From Bacteroidales bacterium (GTDB lineage: Bacteria; Bacteroidota; Bacteroidia; Bacteroidales; FEN-979): a stretch of 64,000 nt of DNA. Below, piece by piece: positions 54,101 through 63,348 of the stretch (the first letter of the stretch is position 1; each line of letters begins with the position of its first letter). The position numbers and the translations under genes are program-made. The stretch lies in assembly GCA_028706295.1 (NCBI GenBank), contig JAQWBQ010000007.1, positions 1-64,000 of the forward strand, given 5' to 3'. Below the pieces are notes generated by a model. The model saw nothing but the letters and a program-made list of their open reading frames with translations, had not been told where the DNA came from and searched no databases.

Positions 54101-55732
54101 GTTATCACCGACCAGGAAGACATTTTTTATTCCGGGTACCCGATTGAATTTTTTTTCGATGATCTGGGGCGCTACCGTTTGACCCCGGTTGTTTTTATAA
54201 ATGTCTTTTACCCGGTCGACGATTTCATAATATCCATTCCTGGAGATGCGAAAAACATCACCGGTGGAGAGCCACCAGTCCTTTTCCGGTGATTCGGGAC
54301 GGGGAATGCTTCCTTCGGGTGGGGCGTCTTCGAGGTAACGACCGATATAATGTCCACTGATTTCCAGTTCCTTGTCGGCTGTAAGCCGCGTCATTACGCC
54401 GGGTAACGGAATTCCGACAGAACCATCCACATAGGCTCCCGGAGGTGTCATGGTAATGCCACCGGTAGCCTCTGTCATGCCGAAACCACTGTTCAAACGG
54501 ATTCCGTATTGATTGAAAAACCTGAAGACTGATGGATCAAGGTATCCGGCGGCAGAAAGTCCCCAATGCAGCCGGTATCCGATCACATCCCGTATTGCGC
54601 GCTCTTTCAGTTCCTTGCTTTCGATGGAGCTGGTCTTCTCAAGACAACGCTCATACAACTCCTGCCACCTGAGCGGAATGCTGATGAATCCGGTGGGATT
54701 TACCTTTGGAAAAAGTGCAAGCAGTGTTTCTGCCGAGGTATTTCCTGCAAACACATAAGTTCCGTGCCAGAAAATGGAACCGGTCAGTTCAAGGTAACGC
54801 CCGAAGGTATGGTATAAGGGCAGATAACAGAGAAAAGTAACATTACCGACTTCAGGAAGCGCAGCAGCGCGGGCAAATCTTTTGGTAACGATGTTGTAGA
54901 CCGAAAAGGATACCCCCTTGGGAAGTCCGCTGCTGCCGGAGGTGAACATGGTCGTTGCAACATGATCGTTTGAGTTTCTTCTTCGTCGGGAAAGGATATT
55001 CTCAATATCCCCAAGTGTTAATTTTTTTGCCTCTTCGATCAGGTAGAACGCTTCATTATTTTCGTGTTTTCCCGGTAGTAATGAAAAAATAGAGAATCTA
55101 ACCTCGGTTTGCTCCCGTACCGCTCTCAGAATGTTGATTCTTTCCGGCGTATCGGCAAGAGCAATGTTGATTTTCAGGGTGTTAAAAATGGAAATCAGAA
55201 CTTCTTGTTTGAAATGGGGACTGACCGGCGCGTCGAAAATGTCAAACATCAGGCAAGCCAGATCGCAACACGCGCCTTCCAGGCAGTTTTCGGTATAAAG
55301 AGCAACCCTGGGGGCAGGGTTTCCGGTGTCGAGAAAAAATGCTGCAATTTCACGAACCAACCGAAAGATCTGATCATAAGTCCACTCGACAGGCACTGTG
55401 GTCGACATATCCTTAAAAAGGATGTGGTCCGGATGTTCTGCCACGCGCTGCTCCATCATATCGAGCAGGGTGTAATCGGTTTCACGGATGATTTTAAAAA
55501 CAAGTTCTGCCCATCGTAACCTGTTCAGGCTGGTTCCGAGCGCCATTAAATACAGGGGCTTCCCTGTTATGTGGAGGAATTCAAGCCACTCCTCCCTCGA
55601 AATTTTCCCGTCAGGATCGTGGTTTATTAGGTGTTCTGATTGGTCAAGGATGGCAACCGAAAGACGATGGCTGTCGATATCGGCTTGACCGGTATTTTTC
55701 CATGATTCGATAAGGGAACTCAGGTCTGACAT
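51143..55732 (-). CDS. AMP-binding (acyl-CoA synthetase-like) / helical / pseudokinase-like / GNAT fusion protein
   Basis: A 1529-residue multidomain protein without signal peptide. Residues ~25-60 hold an EF-hand-like loop (NHDPDGKISREE). Residues ~90-620 are an AMP-forming acyl-CoA synthetase-like module: P-loop TSGSSGLPKG (264-273), YHTFGR, GFGMTEATGG (416-425), STGD (489-492), Arg507 in IVDRVKD and GELTAKKSYNRK near the C-lobe lysine. Residues ~640-780 are beta-rich and unrecognised. Residues ~780-980 are helical and HEAT-like. Residues ~985-1190 resemble a kinase or APH fold (hinge QYIGGLT, loop PGSISPSNVSI) with both catalytic Asp positions changed. Residues ~1380-1525 are a GNAT acetyltransferase with the CoA loop LQGQGIASGM. 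Natural substrates are unknown. Confidence 0.8.
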   Translation of the reverse strand: MSDLSSLIESWKNTGQADIDSHRLSVAILDQSEHLINHDPDGKISREEWLEFLHITGKPLYLMALGTSLNRLRWAELVFKIIRETDYTLLDMMEQRVAEHPDHILFKDMSTTVPVEWTYDQIFRLVREIAAFFLDTGNPAPRVALYTENCLEGACCDLACLMFDIFDAPVSPHFKQEVLISIFNTLKINIALADTPERINILRAVREQTEVRFSIFSLLPGKHENNEAFYLIEEAKKLTLGDIENILSRRRRNSNDHVATTMFTSGSSGLPKGVSFSVYNIVTKRFARAAALPEVGNVTFLCYLPLYHTFGRYLELTGSIFWHGTYVFAGNTSAETLLALFPKVNPTGFISIPLRWQELYERCLEKTSSIESKELKERAIRDVIGYRLHWGLSAAGYLDPSVFRFFNQYGIRLNSGFGMTEATGGITMTPPGAYVDGSVGIPLPGVMTRLTADKELEISGHYIGRYLEDAPPEGSIPRPESPEKDWWLSTGDVFRISRNGYYEIVDRVKDIYKNNRGQTVAPQIIEKKFNRVPGIKNVFLVGDNRPYNVLLIVPDKSGSLYASLKGGNLKEYYHQIVMAANADVAPFERVINFTLVNQEFSIEKGELTAKKSYNRKVIESHFKEVIESLYQSNFVHIECPDFSIIIPKWFFRDLGILEQDICYRKSGLINKRSNKTLIVKRLKNGLVRIGDFGYQIEGKQIDLGLISRQPALWIGNPGIIGFCPVREGWDLPMGNFSATIRVIRFKQTVLPVTPVLKSVRDGQVVASNNLVIKSFFADFQTAYDSIEELGKMLLSAEPRLAGLLRSRLEALAYHPDEEIRCLAYRLILLKAPTPEDIRSMPSFIESGLTFLNERSIKEIAVSNFGKHRLDALKQRLYWYRTRLIWPASPRHRRAFGDVLSMLYNFALKHLDYYVPVRAELSRWILHKEDPFLSRLAEKYFHQLANVFERTIEQSTDLNAYKDLDSKLVFEHGISDAEKKRLLHIFGTTTFLKESVLLTFNEVDFELNKIPRQGIWILRLLAYKEFKHYRLSINTDTGKHFDLHVVMSENPKFRPKPETFYWLASLAGFPYGPAVASQLGSSRPALGVLSTQYIGGLTAWDKIRELSEIHRSAGYINIHAWKKIFVRAFTVIFKAWHHSGFQIVPGSISPSNVSIPEMDFRESAVILSLAGWSVYRNTLSLIAPMLQDYYCKTASIYPWCRSQLDVAWIFDACIEAFGKADAMTFFEQMKVDLERTPLTCFDSTGLLSHLTKYIDTFSHRYYIPVALTSAIDQYLEWYRMNPLITYTAKEQTIMELLELYRLHDQGEFIRFYFFRYTYFSDASLEIREHFDALLRQMEHHREGLAIQLLELSDLQSLIMDEEDKMVFGKMVFPKFQSEQSFDFLKTGENPYGHLVVRFTFHDRMNRKYILREPVEARETGQLYQLFFRENYPKEISDKDHQYILTDENENVIGGMTFRFLDEKNVLLDGVVVMSSLQGQGIASGMITNFFSSMTSRGIETVKAHFLFGNYYLKHFFEVDKKWGALIKRLN

Positions 55733-55846
55733 AAACCAGATTCTTTAAAGGAAAAACTTTTATAAATTTATGATGATATTTTCAAAAAACTATTACATTT
55801 AAACTTCTAAATATATGATTTAGTCTGATTCTAAAAAACTTTATTT

Positions 55847-58108
55847 ATGTTGCTGAATATTAAACAGGTAAATGAGATATACGACAAGATGGCAAGGGCT
55901 GTTGCCATGGTCAGGGAGCGCTTTGGCAGGCCATTGACGCTGACTGAGAAGATTCTTTACGGACATTTATTCGATGAAATACCCGAAAAATCTTATCGAA
56001 AGGGCGAAGATTATGTTAATTTTCTGCCCGACCGGGTAGCGATGCAGGATGCCACCGCCCAGATGGCGCTATTGCAGTTCATGACTGCAGGACGCAGGGT
56101 GGCTGCGGTGCCTTCGACAGTCCATTGTGATCATCTGATTATGGCACAATCGGGCGTAAAACCGGACCTGAACAGGGCGAAGCAGCAGAATGATGAGGTT
56201 TACAAGTTTCTCGAATCGGTTTCGGCAAAGTACGGGATCGGGTTCTGGAAGCCGGGAGCCGGGATTATCCATCAGGTTGTTTTCGAAAATTATGCATTCC
56301 CCGGCGGGATGATGATCGGCACCGATTCACATACTCCCAATGCCGGGGGGGTGGGAATGGTTGCCATCGGCGTTGGAGGGGCAGATGCGGTCGATGTGAT
56401 GTCGGGGATGCCTTTTGAGCTGAAGATGCCTAAGATACTTGGAGTCGAGCTAACCGGTAAGCTGAACGGCTGGGCTTCGGCCAAGGATGTAATTCTTATT
56501 CTTTCGGGAATCCTTACCGTGAAGGGGGGTACCGGGTTTATAATTGAATACTTTGGATCGGGGGCATCAACCCTTTCGGCGACCGGTAAAGGAACCATCT
56601 GCAATATGGGCGCTGAAGTGGGGGCAACCTGTTCATTATTTGCATACGACCAGGAAATGACAGAGTATTTGAAAGCAACCGGTCGTGGAGACGTGGCAGT
56701 GCTTGCCGACCGCTTTTCAGGAATGTTAACCCCTGATGTTGAAATTCCCGGACATCCTGAATTATACTACGATCAGGTGATCCGGATCGATCTGTCGGCG
56801 ATTGAGCCACATATCAATGGTCCCTATTCACCCGATGTAGCCCATCCGATCTCTCAGTTTGGTAAGTTTGTGAAGGAGAACAACTTTCCTGAAAAACTCG
56901 AGGTAGGGTTGATCGGATCCTGTACCAATTCATCCTATGAAGATATCGCCCGGGCTGCATCCATCGCGAAACAGGCAGGTGAAAAGGGGCTCAAGACAAA
57001 ATCAGATTTCATCATCACACCCGGTTCAGAGCAGGTCAGGTTTACCTGCGAACGCGACGGCCTGCTCAACCTTTTGACCGGTATCGGTGGTGTGATTATG
57101 GCAAATGCCTGCGGTCCCTGCATTGGCCAATGGTCCCGGGTGATGGATGATCCCCTGCGGAAAAATTCCATCCTGAACTCATTTAACCGCAACTTTGCCC
57201 GGCGAAACGACGGGTTGGCCGGAACCCACAGCTTCATTGCCTCGCCCGAGATTGTTACTGCAATGATCCTGGCCGGCACACTCACTTTTAATCCGTTGAC
57301 TGATAAGCTTTTCAATGCAAATGGGGAGGAGATAAAACTCGACGAACCCCATGGCTTTAAATTGCCGGTAAAAGGATTCGAAGTGGATGATCCGGGCTAT
57401 GTGCCTCCTCCTTCCGATGGTACATCCATATCGGTAACAATAAGTCCGGGCAGTGAACGGCTGCAGTTGCTCGAACCATTTGAACCCTGGGACGGGAACG
57501 ACCTGAAGGGTATGAGGTTGCTGATCAAGGCAAAAGGGAAATGCACCACCGATCACATCAGCATGGCCGGGCCGTGGTTGCGGTTTCGCGGGCACCTCGA
57601 TCGCATTTCAGATAATCTGCTGATGGGCGCGGTCAATTTCTTTAATGATCAGGCCAATCTGGTGAAAAATACAGTCACAGGCGATTATGCCGAGGTTTCT
57701 AAAACTGCGCGCTTTTATAAGCAGAACGGGATTCCCTCGCTGATCGTCGGTGATGAGAATTACGGAGAGGGCTCCTCGCGTGAACATGCCGCCATGGAGC
57801 CCCGGTATCTGGGAGTCCGGGTTGTGCTGGTGAAATCATTTGCAAGGATCCACGAAACAAATCTGAAGAAACAGGGAATGCTTGCCCTGACCTTTACGCA
57901 ACCAGAGGATTATTTTAAAATCGGCGAGGAAGATATTTTCGAATTGGAGGGACTAAAGCATTTTGCACCCGGAATCCCCTTAAAACTGATAATCCGGCAT
58001 ACCGACGGAACCCATGATGTGATAAGCCTTAACCACACATACAGTGATTTGCAGATCAAGTGGTTTAAAGCCGGAAGCGCGCTTAATTATTTACAAACCC
58101 TAAAATAG
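55847..58108 (+). CDS. acn: aconitate hydratase
   Basis: A 753-residue [4Fe-4S] enzyme that isomerises citrate to isocitrate. The cluster cysteines are in [12 protein letters not shown] and [31 protein letters not shown] and the swivel-domain [18 protein letters not shown] are intact. The length and order (mitochondrial-type) are usual for Bacteroidota. The stop is six bases before the gltA start, so acn and gltA form an operon. Confidence 0.97.
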   Translation: MLLNIKQVNEIYDKMARAVAMVRERFGRPLTLTEKILYGHLFDEIPEKSYRKGEDYVNFLPDRVAMQDATAQMALLQFMTAGRRVAAVPSTVHCDHLIMAQSGVKPDLNRAKQQNDEVYKFLESVSAKYGIGFWKPGAGIIHQVVFENYAFPGGMMIGTDSHTPNAGGVGMVAIGVGGADAVDVMSGMPFELKMPKILGVELTGKLNGWASAKDVILILSGILTVKGGTGFIIEYFGSGASTLSATGKGTICNMGAEVGATCSLFAYDQEMTEYLKATGRGDVAVLADRFSGMLTPDVEIPGHPELYYDQVIRIDLSAIEPHINGPYSPDVAHPISQFGKFVKENNFPEKLEVGLIGSCTNSSYEDIARAASIAKQAGEKGLKTKSDFIITPGSEQVRFTCERDGLLNLLTGIGGVIMANACGPCIGQWSRVMDDPLRKNSILNSFNRNFARRNDGLAGTHSFIASPEIVTAMILAGTLTFNPLTDKLFNANGEEIKLDEPHGFKLPVKGFEVDDPGYVPPPSDGTSISVTISPGSERLQLLEPFEPWDGNDLKGMRLLIKAKGKCTTDHISMAGPWLRFRGHLDRISDNLLMGAVNFFNDQANLVKNTVTGDYAEVSKTARFYKQNGIPSLIVGDENYGEGSSREHAAMEPRYLGVRVVLVKSFARIHETNLKKQGMLALTFTQPEDYFKIGEEDIFELEGLKHFAPGIPLKLIIRHTDGTHDVISLNHTYSDLQIKWFKAGSALNYLQTLK

Positions 58109-58114
58109 AATCTT

Positions 58115-59461
58115 ATGATTATAGATAGTGTCCTTCAGGAGCTGGCCGTCATGGCGGAGAAATCCTGTAAAATTGATGAGTCACTGTTCAAGCAGTATGA
58201 TGTGAAAAGAGGTCTCAGGAATGCTGACCATACCGGAGTACTTGTCGGCCTGACCAGGGTGGGAAGCGTTGTCGGGTACGAAAAAATCGATGGAATTCTT
58301 CAGGCGATCGATGGAAAATTGATTTACCGCGGCATCGATATCAATGACCTGGTACACGGGTGTCAGGACGCAGGTCGACCGGGATTTGACGAGACCGTCT
58401 TCCTTCTTCTTTTTGGTCGGTTGCCTAAAAAGGAGGAACTCAGTGTTTTTTCCGATGGCCTGGCTGAAATGCGCGCGTTGCCCGAGAATTTCAACCGCGA
58501 TATGATCCTTACCATGAAGGGGAAGGATATCATGAATATGCTGGCACGATCGATCCTGGCGCTCTATACCCTGGATGAGCAAGCCGACGACACCTCCATT
58601 TCCAATATCGTGAGGCAATCGATCAGCCTGATCGCCAAATTTCCGACCATAGCAGTATATTCCTACCATGCGATGCGTCATCTGATTTACTACGATACCC
58701 TAACTGTCCGTTATCCCGATAAAAAACTGACGACTGCCGAAAATTTCCTGTATATGCTCAAGGGTTATGAATTTACCGACCTTGAAGCCGAACTACTGGA
58801 CCTGTGTCTGGTGCTCCATGCAGAACACAGCGGGGGGAACAATTCAACCTTTACAACGCGGGTGGTAAGCTCGAGCGGTACCGACACCTATTCGGCTATT
58901 GTTGCTGCAATCGGATCATTAAAAGGGCCCTTACACGGAGGCGCCAATCTCCAGGTTATCGAAATGATGGACAATATAAAATCGAACGTGAAGAACTGGG
59001 CCAACGACGATGAAGTAGCCGATTACCTGAGGAGGATCACCCGGAAGGAAGCGCACGACCGGTCGGGTAAAATCTACGGCTTTGGTCACGCGGTGTACAC
59101 GGTATCCGATCCAAGGGCGCTCCTGCTTAAAGAGAAGGCCCGGTTGCTGTCAAAGGAAAAGGGGAGGGAAGACGAAATGGCGCTCTATGAGGCAATCGAA
59201 CGGATCGGACCGGAGATTTTCTATGAATTCAAAGGTTCCAAGGATAAATTGATTTCACCGAATGTCGATTTTTATTCCGGTTTCGTGTATGATTGCCTGA
59301 AGATACCCAAGGAACTGTACACCCCCCTGTTTGCCATATCACGTATCAGCGGATGGTGCGCCCATCGGCTTGAAGAGATGATCAGCGGCAGGAGGATCAT
59401 CCGACCGGCGTACAAGACCGTTGAACCTTCCGGAAGTTATATTCCCTTAGAGGAAAGATAG
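58115..59461 (+). CDS. gltA: citrate synthase
   Basis: A 448-residue enzyme that condenses acetyl-CoA and oxaloacetate. Active-site regions are present: HAEHSGGNNSTFTTRVVSSSGTD (first His), GPLHGGAN, GFGHAVYTVSDPRA (second His) and NVDFYSGFVY (catalytic Asp). It has an N-terminal extension of ~50 residues compared with short type II enzymes. A 2-methylcitrate synthase activity cannot be excluded, but the operon with acn, and icd nearby, favours citrate synthase. Confidence 0.93.
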   Translation: MIIDSVLQELAVMAEKSCKIDESLFKQYDVKRGLRNADHTGVLVGLTRVGSVVGYEKIDGILQAIDGKLIYRGIDINDLVHGCQDAGRPGFDETVFLLLFGRLPKKEELSVFSDGLAEMRALPENFNRDMILTMKGKDIMNMLARSILALYTLDEQADDTSISNIVRQSISLIAKFPTIAVYSYHAMRHLIYYDTLTVRYPDKKLTTAENFLYMLKGYEFTDLEAELLDLCLVLHAEHSGGNNSTFTTRVVSSSGTDTYSAIVAAIGSLKGPLHGGANLQVIEMMDNIKSNVKNWANDDEVADYLRRITRKEAHDRSGKIYGFGHAVYTVSDPRALLLKEKARLLSKEKGREDEMALYEAIERIGPEIFYEFKGSKDKLISPNVDFYSGFVYDCLKIPKELYTPLFAISRISGWCAHRLEEMISGRRIIRPAYKTVEPSGSYIPLEER

Positions 59462-59517
59462 AATCTGGTTATAAAATAAGGACTTGATCGTCGTGATTGA
59501 ATACCTGGTATTACTGA

Positions 59518-60966
59518 TCAATCGGTAACAGCCAGCTTAACAATCCTTGTTTCCCCTGAAGTCTTAAGGGTAAGCAGGTACATCCCGGCTTTTAATTCAC
59601 AGATGGGTATGACCAAATGTGATTGATGAACTGCTTTCCCTGAAAGAACCATTGCGCCCTGGATATCGCAAATCTGAAACTGTTCGACAGGTAAATCAGA
59701 ATCAACGCTTACGATGTCAAAAGCGGGGTTGGGGTATATCGCAATGTGCTCCGGTAGGTGCTTGTCAATCCCTGTGATATAATCAACATGCAGCGTGTCG
59801 CAGGGCGCTTCACAAAGCAAAGTAAATTCATAAGGATCGTAGTGTAACGCGGTGATCAGGTAGAGGAACTGTCCCGAAGGATACCAGGTTGGCAGTACAT
59901 CATGATAATAGGTAGCGGTAACCGGAGCTGGATTCAGTTTCACGAGCGGCTGGATGTTCGGTTCGAGCGTACGGTAAATATTATACCCCATAATATATTG
60001 CAGACTATCGCACGCAGGCGGCTGCCAGGAGAGCATGATGGTGTTTGCCGACTGGGTGTATGCACATGCTGTAGGTCCTGCACATTCATGAGATACCACG
60101 ATATTGTCGACGAACCAGGCGGAGATGTTTGCGCTGTTGACCCCGCCGGCCTTGAAGGCAACCCGAAAGTATTTTCCGTTAACCATCGAGATGTCAATCT
60201 TTTGGTGGATCCAACCGGTGGAACCATTATTGGTTACCTGGAATACCTGGATCCAGTCGTTATCAATTTTGTACAAAGCGCTTAATTGTTCGGTTGCATT
60301 GGCAGCAATATCATCCAGCTTATAATCAAATTCAAGATACATCTTCCCGCATTTCCAGGGCAAGCCCGGCAGGGAGGGTGTGAACATACTGCTCGAGCAA
60401 TTCTGGTTGACGGGAAGTCCGGAGAACATGGCAGTCGGCAGCGGATTACCCAGGGAAGTCGAAACAGACCAATTTGACTGCGTAGGAGTGAATTGCCAGT
60501 CGTTAAAAGCAAATGTGCCCTGGTCCCAATACTCCTGGAAAGGCAAAACGATTGAACAGGTGATTGCAATGGTGATAGGCACCGCGGGCGCCGATTCGCC
60601 AAACTGTCCCGGTTGCCCATAGGCTGTCAGGTCATACCTTGCCGTCACCGAATAGGTGTAAGTTCCGGGGTCAACCATGTAGTCATAATAGGTGACAGTT
60701 GCTCCATCAGGGATGTAGAAATACTGAATCCCATCGCGGTAGATATAATATCCAACCAGTCCGGGAGGCGTTGTTCCTCCGGGTTGCTGCGGAAGTTGCC
60801 AATACAGGTAGCTGCAGCATTCTACCGCCGAGCCTGCAAGGTTTTGAGGTGGGTACAATGTGTATCCCGATCGGGATCCCTGGTGCGGAATGCCTCCGGC
60901 GACAGCCTGAAGTCCCGCCGATGCCAACATGAGCATCGTGAAAAAAAGGTTAATGAACGGTTTCAT
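59518..60966 (-). CDS. secreted T9SS type A cargo with fibronectin-like and MAM/anchor-J-like domains
   Basis: A 482-residue exported protein. The signal peptide ends near LQAVAGG (~24). An Fn3-like domain (~30-135, GYYIYRDGIQYFYIPDG, TYTYSVTARYD) is followed by a beta-sandwich of choice-of-anchor J type (~140-290, MYLEFDYKLDD, WFVDNIVVSHEC). A second Fn3-like domain comes next (~295-390, GYNIYRTLEPNI) and then a type A signal (IYPNPAFDIVSV to RIVKLAVTD). It converges on gltA. Its substrate or partner is unknown. Confidence 0.82.
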   Translation of the reverse strand: MKPFINLFFTMLMLASAGLQAVAGGIPHQGSRSGYTLYPPQNLAGSAVECCSYLYWQLPQQPGGTTPPGLVGYYIYRDGIQYFYIPDGATVTYYDYMVDPGTYTYSVTARYDLTAYGQPGQFGESAPAVPITIAITCSIVLPFQEYWDQGTFAFNDWQFTPTQSNWSVSTSLGNPLPTAMFSGLPVNQNCSSSMFTPSLPGLPWKCGKMYLEFDYKLDDIAANATEQLSALYKIDNDWIQVFQVTNNGSTGWIHQKIDISMVNGKYFRVAFKAGGVNSANISAWFVDNIVVSHECAGPTACAYTQSANTIMLSWQPPACDSLQYIMGYNIYRTLEPNIQPLVKLNPAPVTATYYHDVLPTWYPSGQFLYLITALHYDPYEFTLLCEAPCDTLHVDYITGIDKHLPEHIAIYPNPAFDIVSVDSDLPVEQFQICDIQGAMVLSGKAVHQSHLVIPICELKAGMYLLTLKTSGETRIVKLAVTD

Positions 60967-61135
60967 GATTTGGATGATATTAAGGTGAATGAATAAGGGG
61001 TGAAAAGTCAGGTAAATATAACAAATATTTATCGGAAATCAATTCGTTTTATAAAGGGAATGAAGGGAAGAGGGCAAAAAGTTATTATGGGGAAACATAA
61101 ACAAGGATAAATATTTGATAAATGTCTCGGAATAC

Positions 61136-62044
61136 TTACTTGTATAGCGCGGTTATATTGCGGGCAACAAGCTTTTCGGAAATCTTACGGGGCAGGATCC
61201 GGGTGAGCAGGAAATAGGCAGCCCGATTACTGCGACCGGAAATACAGACTGCTTTTCTGCCGACCATTTTCAACGCAAAGGCAGCCACGGTTTCCGGTTT
61301 TTGAATCTGGGGTTTGAACAATCCATACTTTGGCCGGGTCGATAAAAACATCGGGGTTTCGGTGACTCCTGCGCAACATGCTGTTACATCGATGCCTTTT
61401 TGTTTCATTTCGTGGTGCAGCGATTCGGCCAGCAGGATGATGAACCCCTTCGTGGCTGCGTACGTTGCGACCAGCGGGGGACCGATCAATCCGGCCAGAG
61501 AGCTGATCAGCAGGATACCGCTCCGGATTCCGTTTTGTTGATCGTTTGCAAACTGGTGCACCAGGTGGATTAAAGTCCGGTTGTTTGTATCAATAAACCG
61601 GTCGACATCTGCCGGGGCAAGGTCGGTAAAAGCAGTCACCTTACTGAAAGCTGCCACATAAACCAGAAACCGGCACTGTACCGAACGGATTGCTGCCATA
61701 CAAACCGATGCTGCGTCGGTCGATGCGAGATCAAGGCACAGGATTTTAATTCGTGAATCCACAGATCCCCTAAGCTGGTCCGGCCCGGTTGCCCGGTCTT
61801 CACCGGATATTTTTCCGGACGATACAATTCCTGCTTCCTTTCCCGCTTCCGGCTGTTGTTGCGGTATCATTGCGAATCCCGGTTCCAGTTTTTCTGCCAG
61901 GTTCTTGAGCACCCGTGCATTGATATCGACCAGGATTAAACTGAAACCTGCCCGGAAAAGTTGAATGGTAAACGCTTCCCCGATCCCCTCTGCGGCTCCG
62001 GCTACCAGGGCCCATTCTCCATATCTTTTCAGGAGTTCATGCAT
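61136..62044 (-). CDS. short-chain dehydrogenase/reductase
   Basis: A 302-residue SDR enzyme. The cofactor motif is VAGAAEGIGEAF (~14-25), and the catalytic pair is YAATK (~215-219) with Ser in LLISSLAG. The usual NNAG is replaced by YVAAF. An unusual insertion (~58-95, EAGKEAGIVSSGKISGEDRA) separates the first strands. It is divergent from the DUF1214 gene, with a 12-bp palindrome between them. The substrate is unknown. Confidence 0.85.
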   Translation of the reverse strand: MHELLKRYGEWALVAGAAEGIGEAFTIQLFRAGFSLILVDINARVLKNLAEKLEPGFAMIPQQQPEAGKEAGIVSSGKISGEDRATGPDQLRGSVDSRIKILCLDLASTDAASVCMAAIRSVQCRFLVYVAAFSKVTAFTDLAPADVDRFIDTNNRTLIHLVHQFANDQQNGIRSGILLISSLAGLIGPPLVATYAATKGFIILLAESLHHEMKQKGIDVTACCAGVTETPMFLSTRPKYGLFKPQIQKPETVAAFALKMVGRKAVCISGRSNRAAYFLLTRILPRKISEKLVARNITALYK

Positions 62045-62052
62045 GATTTTTT

Positions 62053-62060
62053 TATCTTTG
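62053..62060 (+). promoter_or_regulatory. -7 element (TATCTTTG) of the DUF1214 gene
   Basis: A full TAnnTTTG match; transcription would start near 62067. No -33 TTG at the right distance. The palindrome at 62087-62098 lies just downstream of the predicted start, a good position for a repressor. Confidence 0.45.
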
Positions 62061-62086
62061 ATGCCCGGAATAGCAGGGATTTTGCG

Positions 62087-62098
62087 CGTAATATTACG
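62087..62098. promoter_or_regulatory. palindrome CGTAATATTACG between divergent SDR and DUF1214 genes
   Basis: A perfect 12-bp palindrome in the 68-bp divergent gap. Its form suits a dimeric repressor such as a TetR-type protein. No regulator gene is seen next to it within the window. Confidence 0.45.
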
Positions 62099-62112
62099 TA
62101 ATTCGCTGAATT

Positions 62113-63288
62113 ATGAAGCATTTGCTTTTTTTCTTTTTACGAATCCTGAAATTTTTCCGAAGCGCCCGACTGGCGCTTTCGGGTAAAACGGAGGCCGATA
62201 TACACGACCAGCGGGTTGTTTCGGGGAAAGCCTGGGAAGCGTTCTGTGATAATCTGAAAAGCGCCGGTGCTTCTCTGATGTTTCCGGGAGTCCCCAGCGA
62301 TCCTTTTAATCAGGCTGAAGGTTTGAGATATCTGACCCGGTTGACCCGGGGTGGACTGGAAGCTTTTGTCGAATACGGGGACCCGGCATTCCCGGTACTG
62401 TGTCGAACTGCCCATGAAACAATAAAACTTGGCGCCGATAATCCCGATAACCACTACTTTAATGCCCAGATCTCCGGAAAATATTGTTACAGGATTAAAG
62501 GCAAAAGAAATACCGTTGACTATATCGGTTTCTTTACCCGCAACGGGAATTATGGAACCACCGGCGGGCTGGCCCCCTGCGGATCTCTTGAGGGCAAAGA
62601 TCTGGTGACGGAACCGGATGGCTCGTTTGAGATTATCCTGAGCCCTGAGCCCCGGGGGAAAAACTGGTTGAAGACGGATGAAAGTACCTCTCTGTTGATT
62701 GTAAGGCAGACCTTTTTGAATCGTTTTGAAGAAGTACCGGCCGAAATCCATATTGAAAACCTCGACGGAAGAACATATCCCGATCCCATCACGCCTGCCG
62801 CAATTGACAAAGGCTTACAAACAGCCTCGATGTTTGTTGCAGGCGCGTCGCTGCTTTTTGCCAAATGGGCGAACGGATTTCAAAAGCATACCAATAAACT
62901 GCCCTTGTTTGACCCTGCAGTTTCGGATGCAGCCGGAGGCGATCCCGATATTTTTTACTATCACAGCCATTGGAAGCTGAATGACGATGAGTCGCTGGTA
63001 ATTACCGTGAAGCCTCCGCAATGCGATTCCTGGAATTTCCAATTGAACAATTATTGGATGGAATCGCTCGACTACCGGTATTTCACCATCTGTATTAATA
63101 AGGCGACCGCCCATCAGAACCCCGACGGATCGGTGCGTGTAATTGTGGCACATAACGATCCGGGTCATCCCAACTGGATCAGTACCTGCGGACACAGGGA
63201 AGGGACCATGCTCTGGCGCTGGTATCGCTTGCACCCCGGCGAAAATCCGGTGGAACCTTTCTGCGAAATAGTTAAAACTCCCCGGTGA
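62113..63288 (+). CDS. DUF1214-family protein
   Basis: A 391-residue protein. The C-terminal half matches DUF1214: NFQLNNYWMESLDYRYF, NKATAHQNPDGSVRVIVAHNDPGHPNW (in two strands) and HREGTMLWRWYR. The N-terminal half has a DUF1254-like feel (ISGKYCYRIKGKRNTVDYIGFF) but I do not assign it. Homologs occur beside SDR and sulfotransferase genes in other bacteria. The biochemical role is not known. The sulfotransferase follows after 60 bp. Confidence 0.82.
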   Translation: MKHLLFFFLRILKFFRSARLALSGKTEADIHDQRVVSGKAWEAFCDNLKSAGASLMFPGVPSDPFNQAEGLRYLTRLTRGGLEAFVEYGDPAFPVLCRTAHETIKLGADNPDNHYFNAQISGKYCYRIKGKRNTVDYIGFFTRNGNYGTTGGLAPCGSLEGKDLVTEPDGSFEIILSPEPRGKNWLKTDESTSLLIVRQTFLNRFEEVPAEIHIENLDGRTYPDPITPAAIDKGLQTASMFVAGASLLFAKWANGFQKHTNKLPLFDPAVSDAAGGDPDIFYYHSHWKLNDDESLVITVKPPQCDSWNFQLNNYWMESLDYRYFTICINKATAHQNPDGSVRVIVAHNDPGHPNWISTCGHREGTMLWRWYRLHPGENPVEPFCEIVKTPR

Positions 63289-63348
63289 ATTTCGAAATTC
63301 TGAATTGTCGATATTACCTACTGATTATATTGATACTCTTGATTCTTA

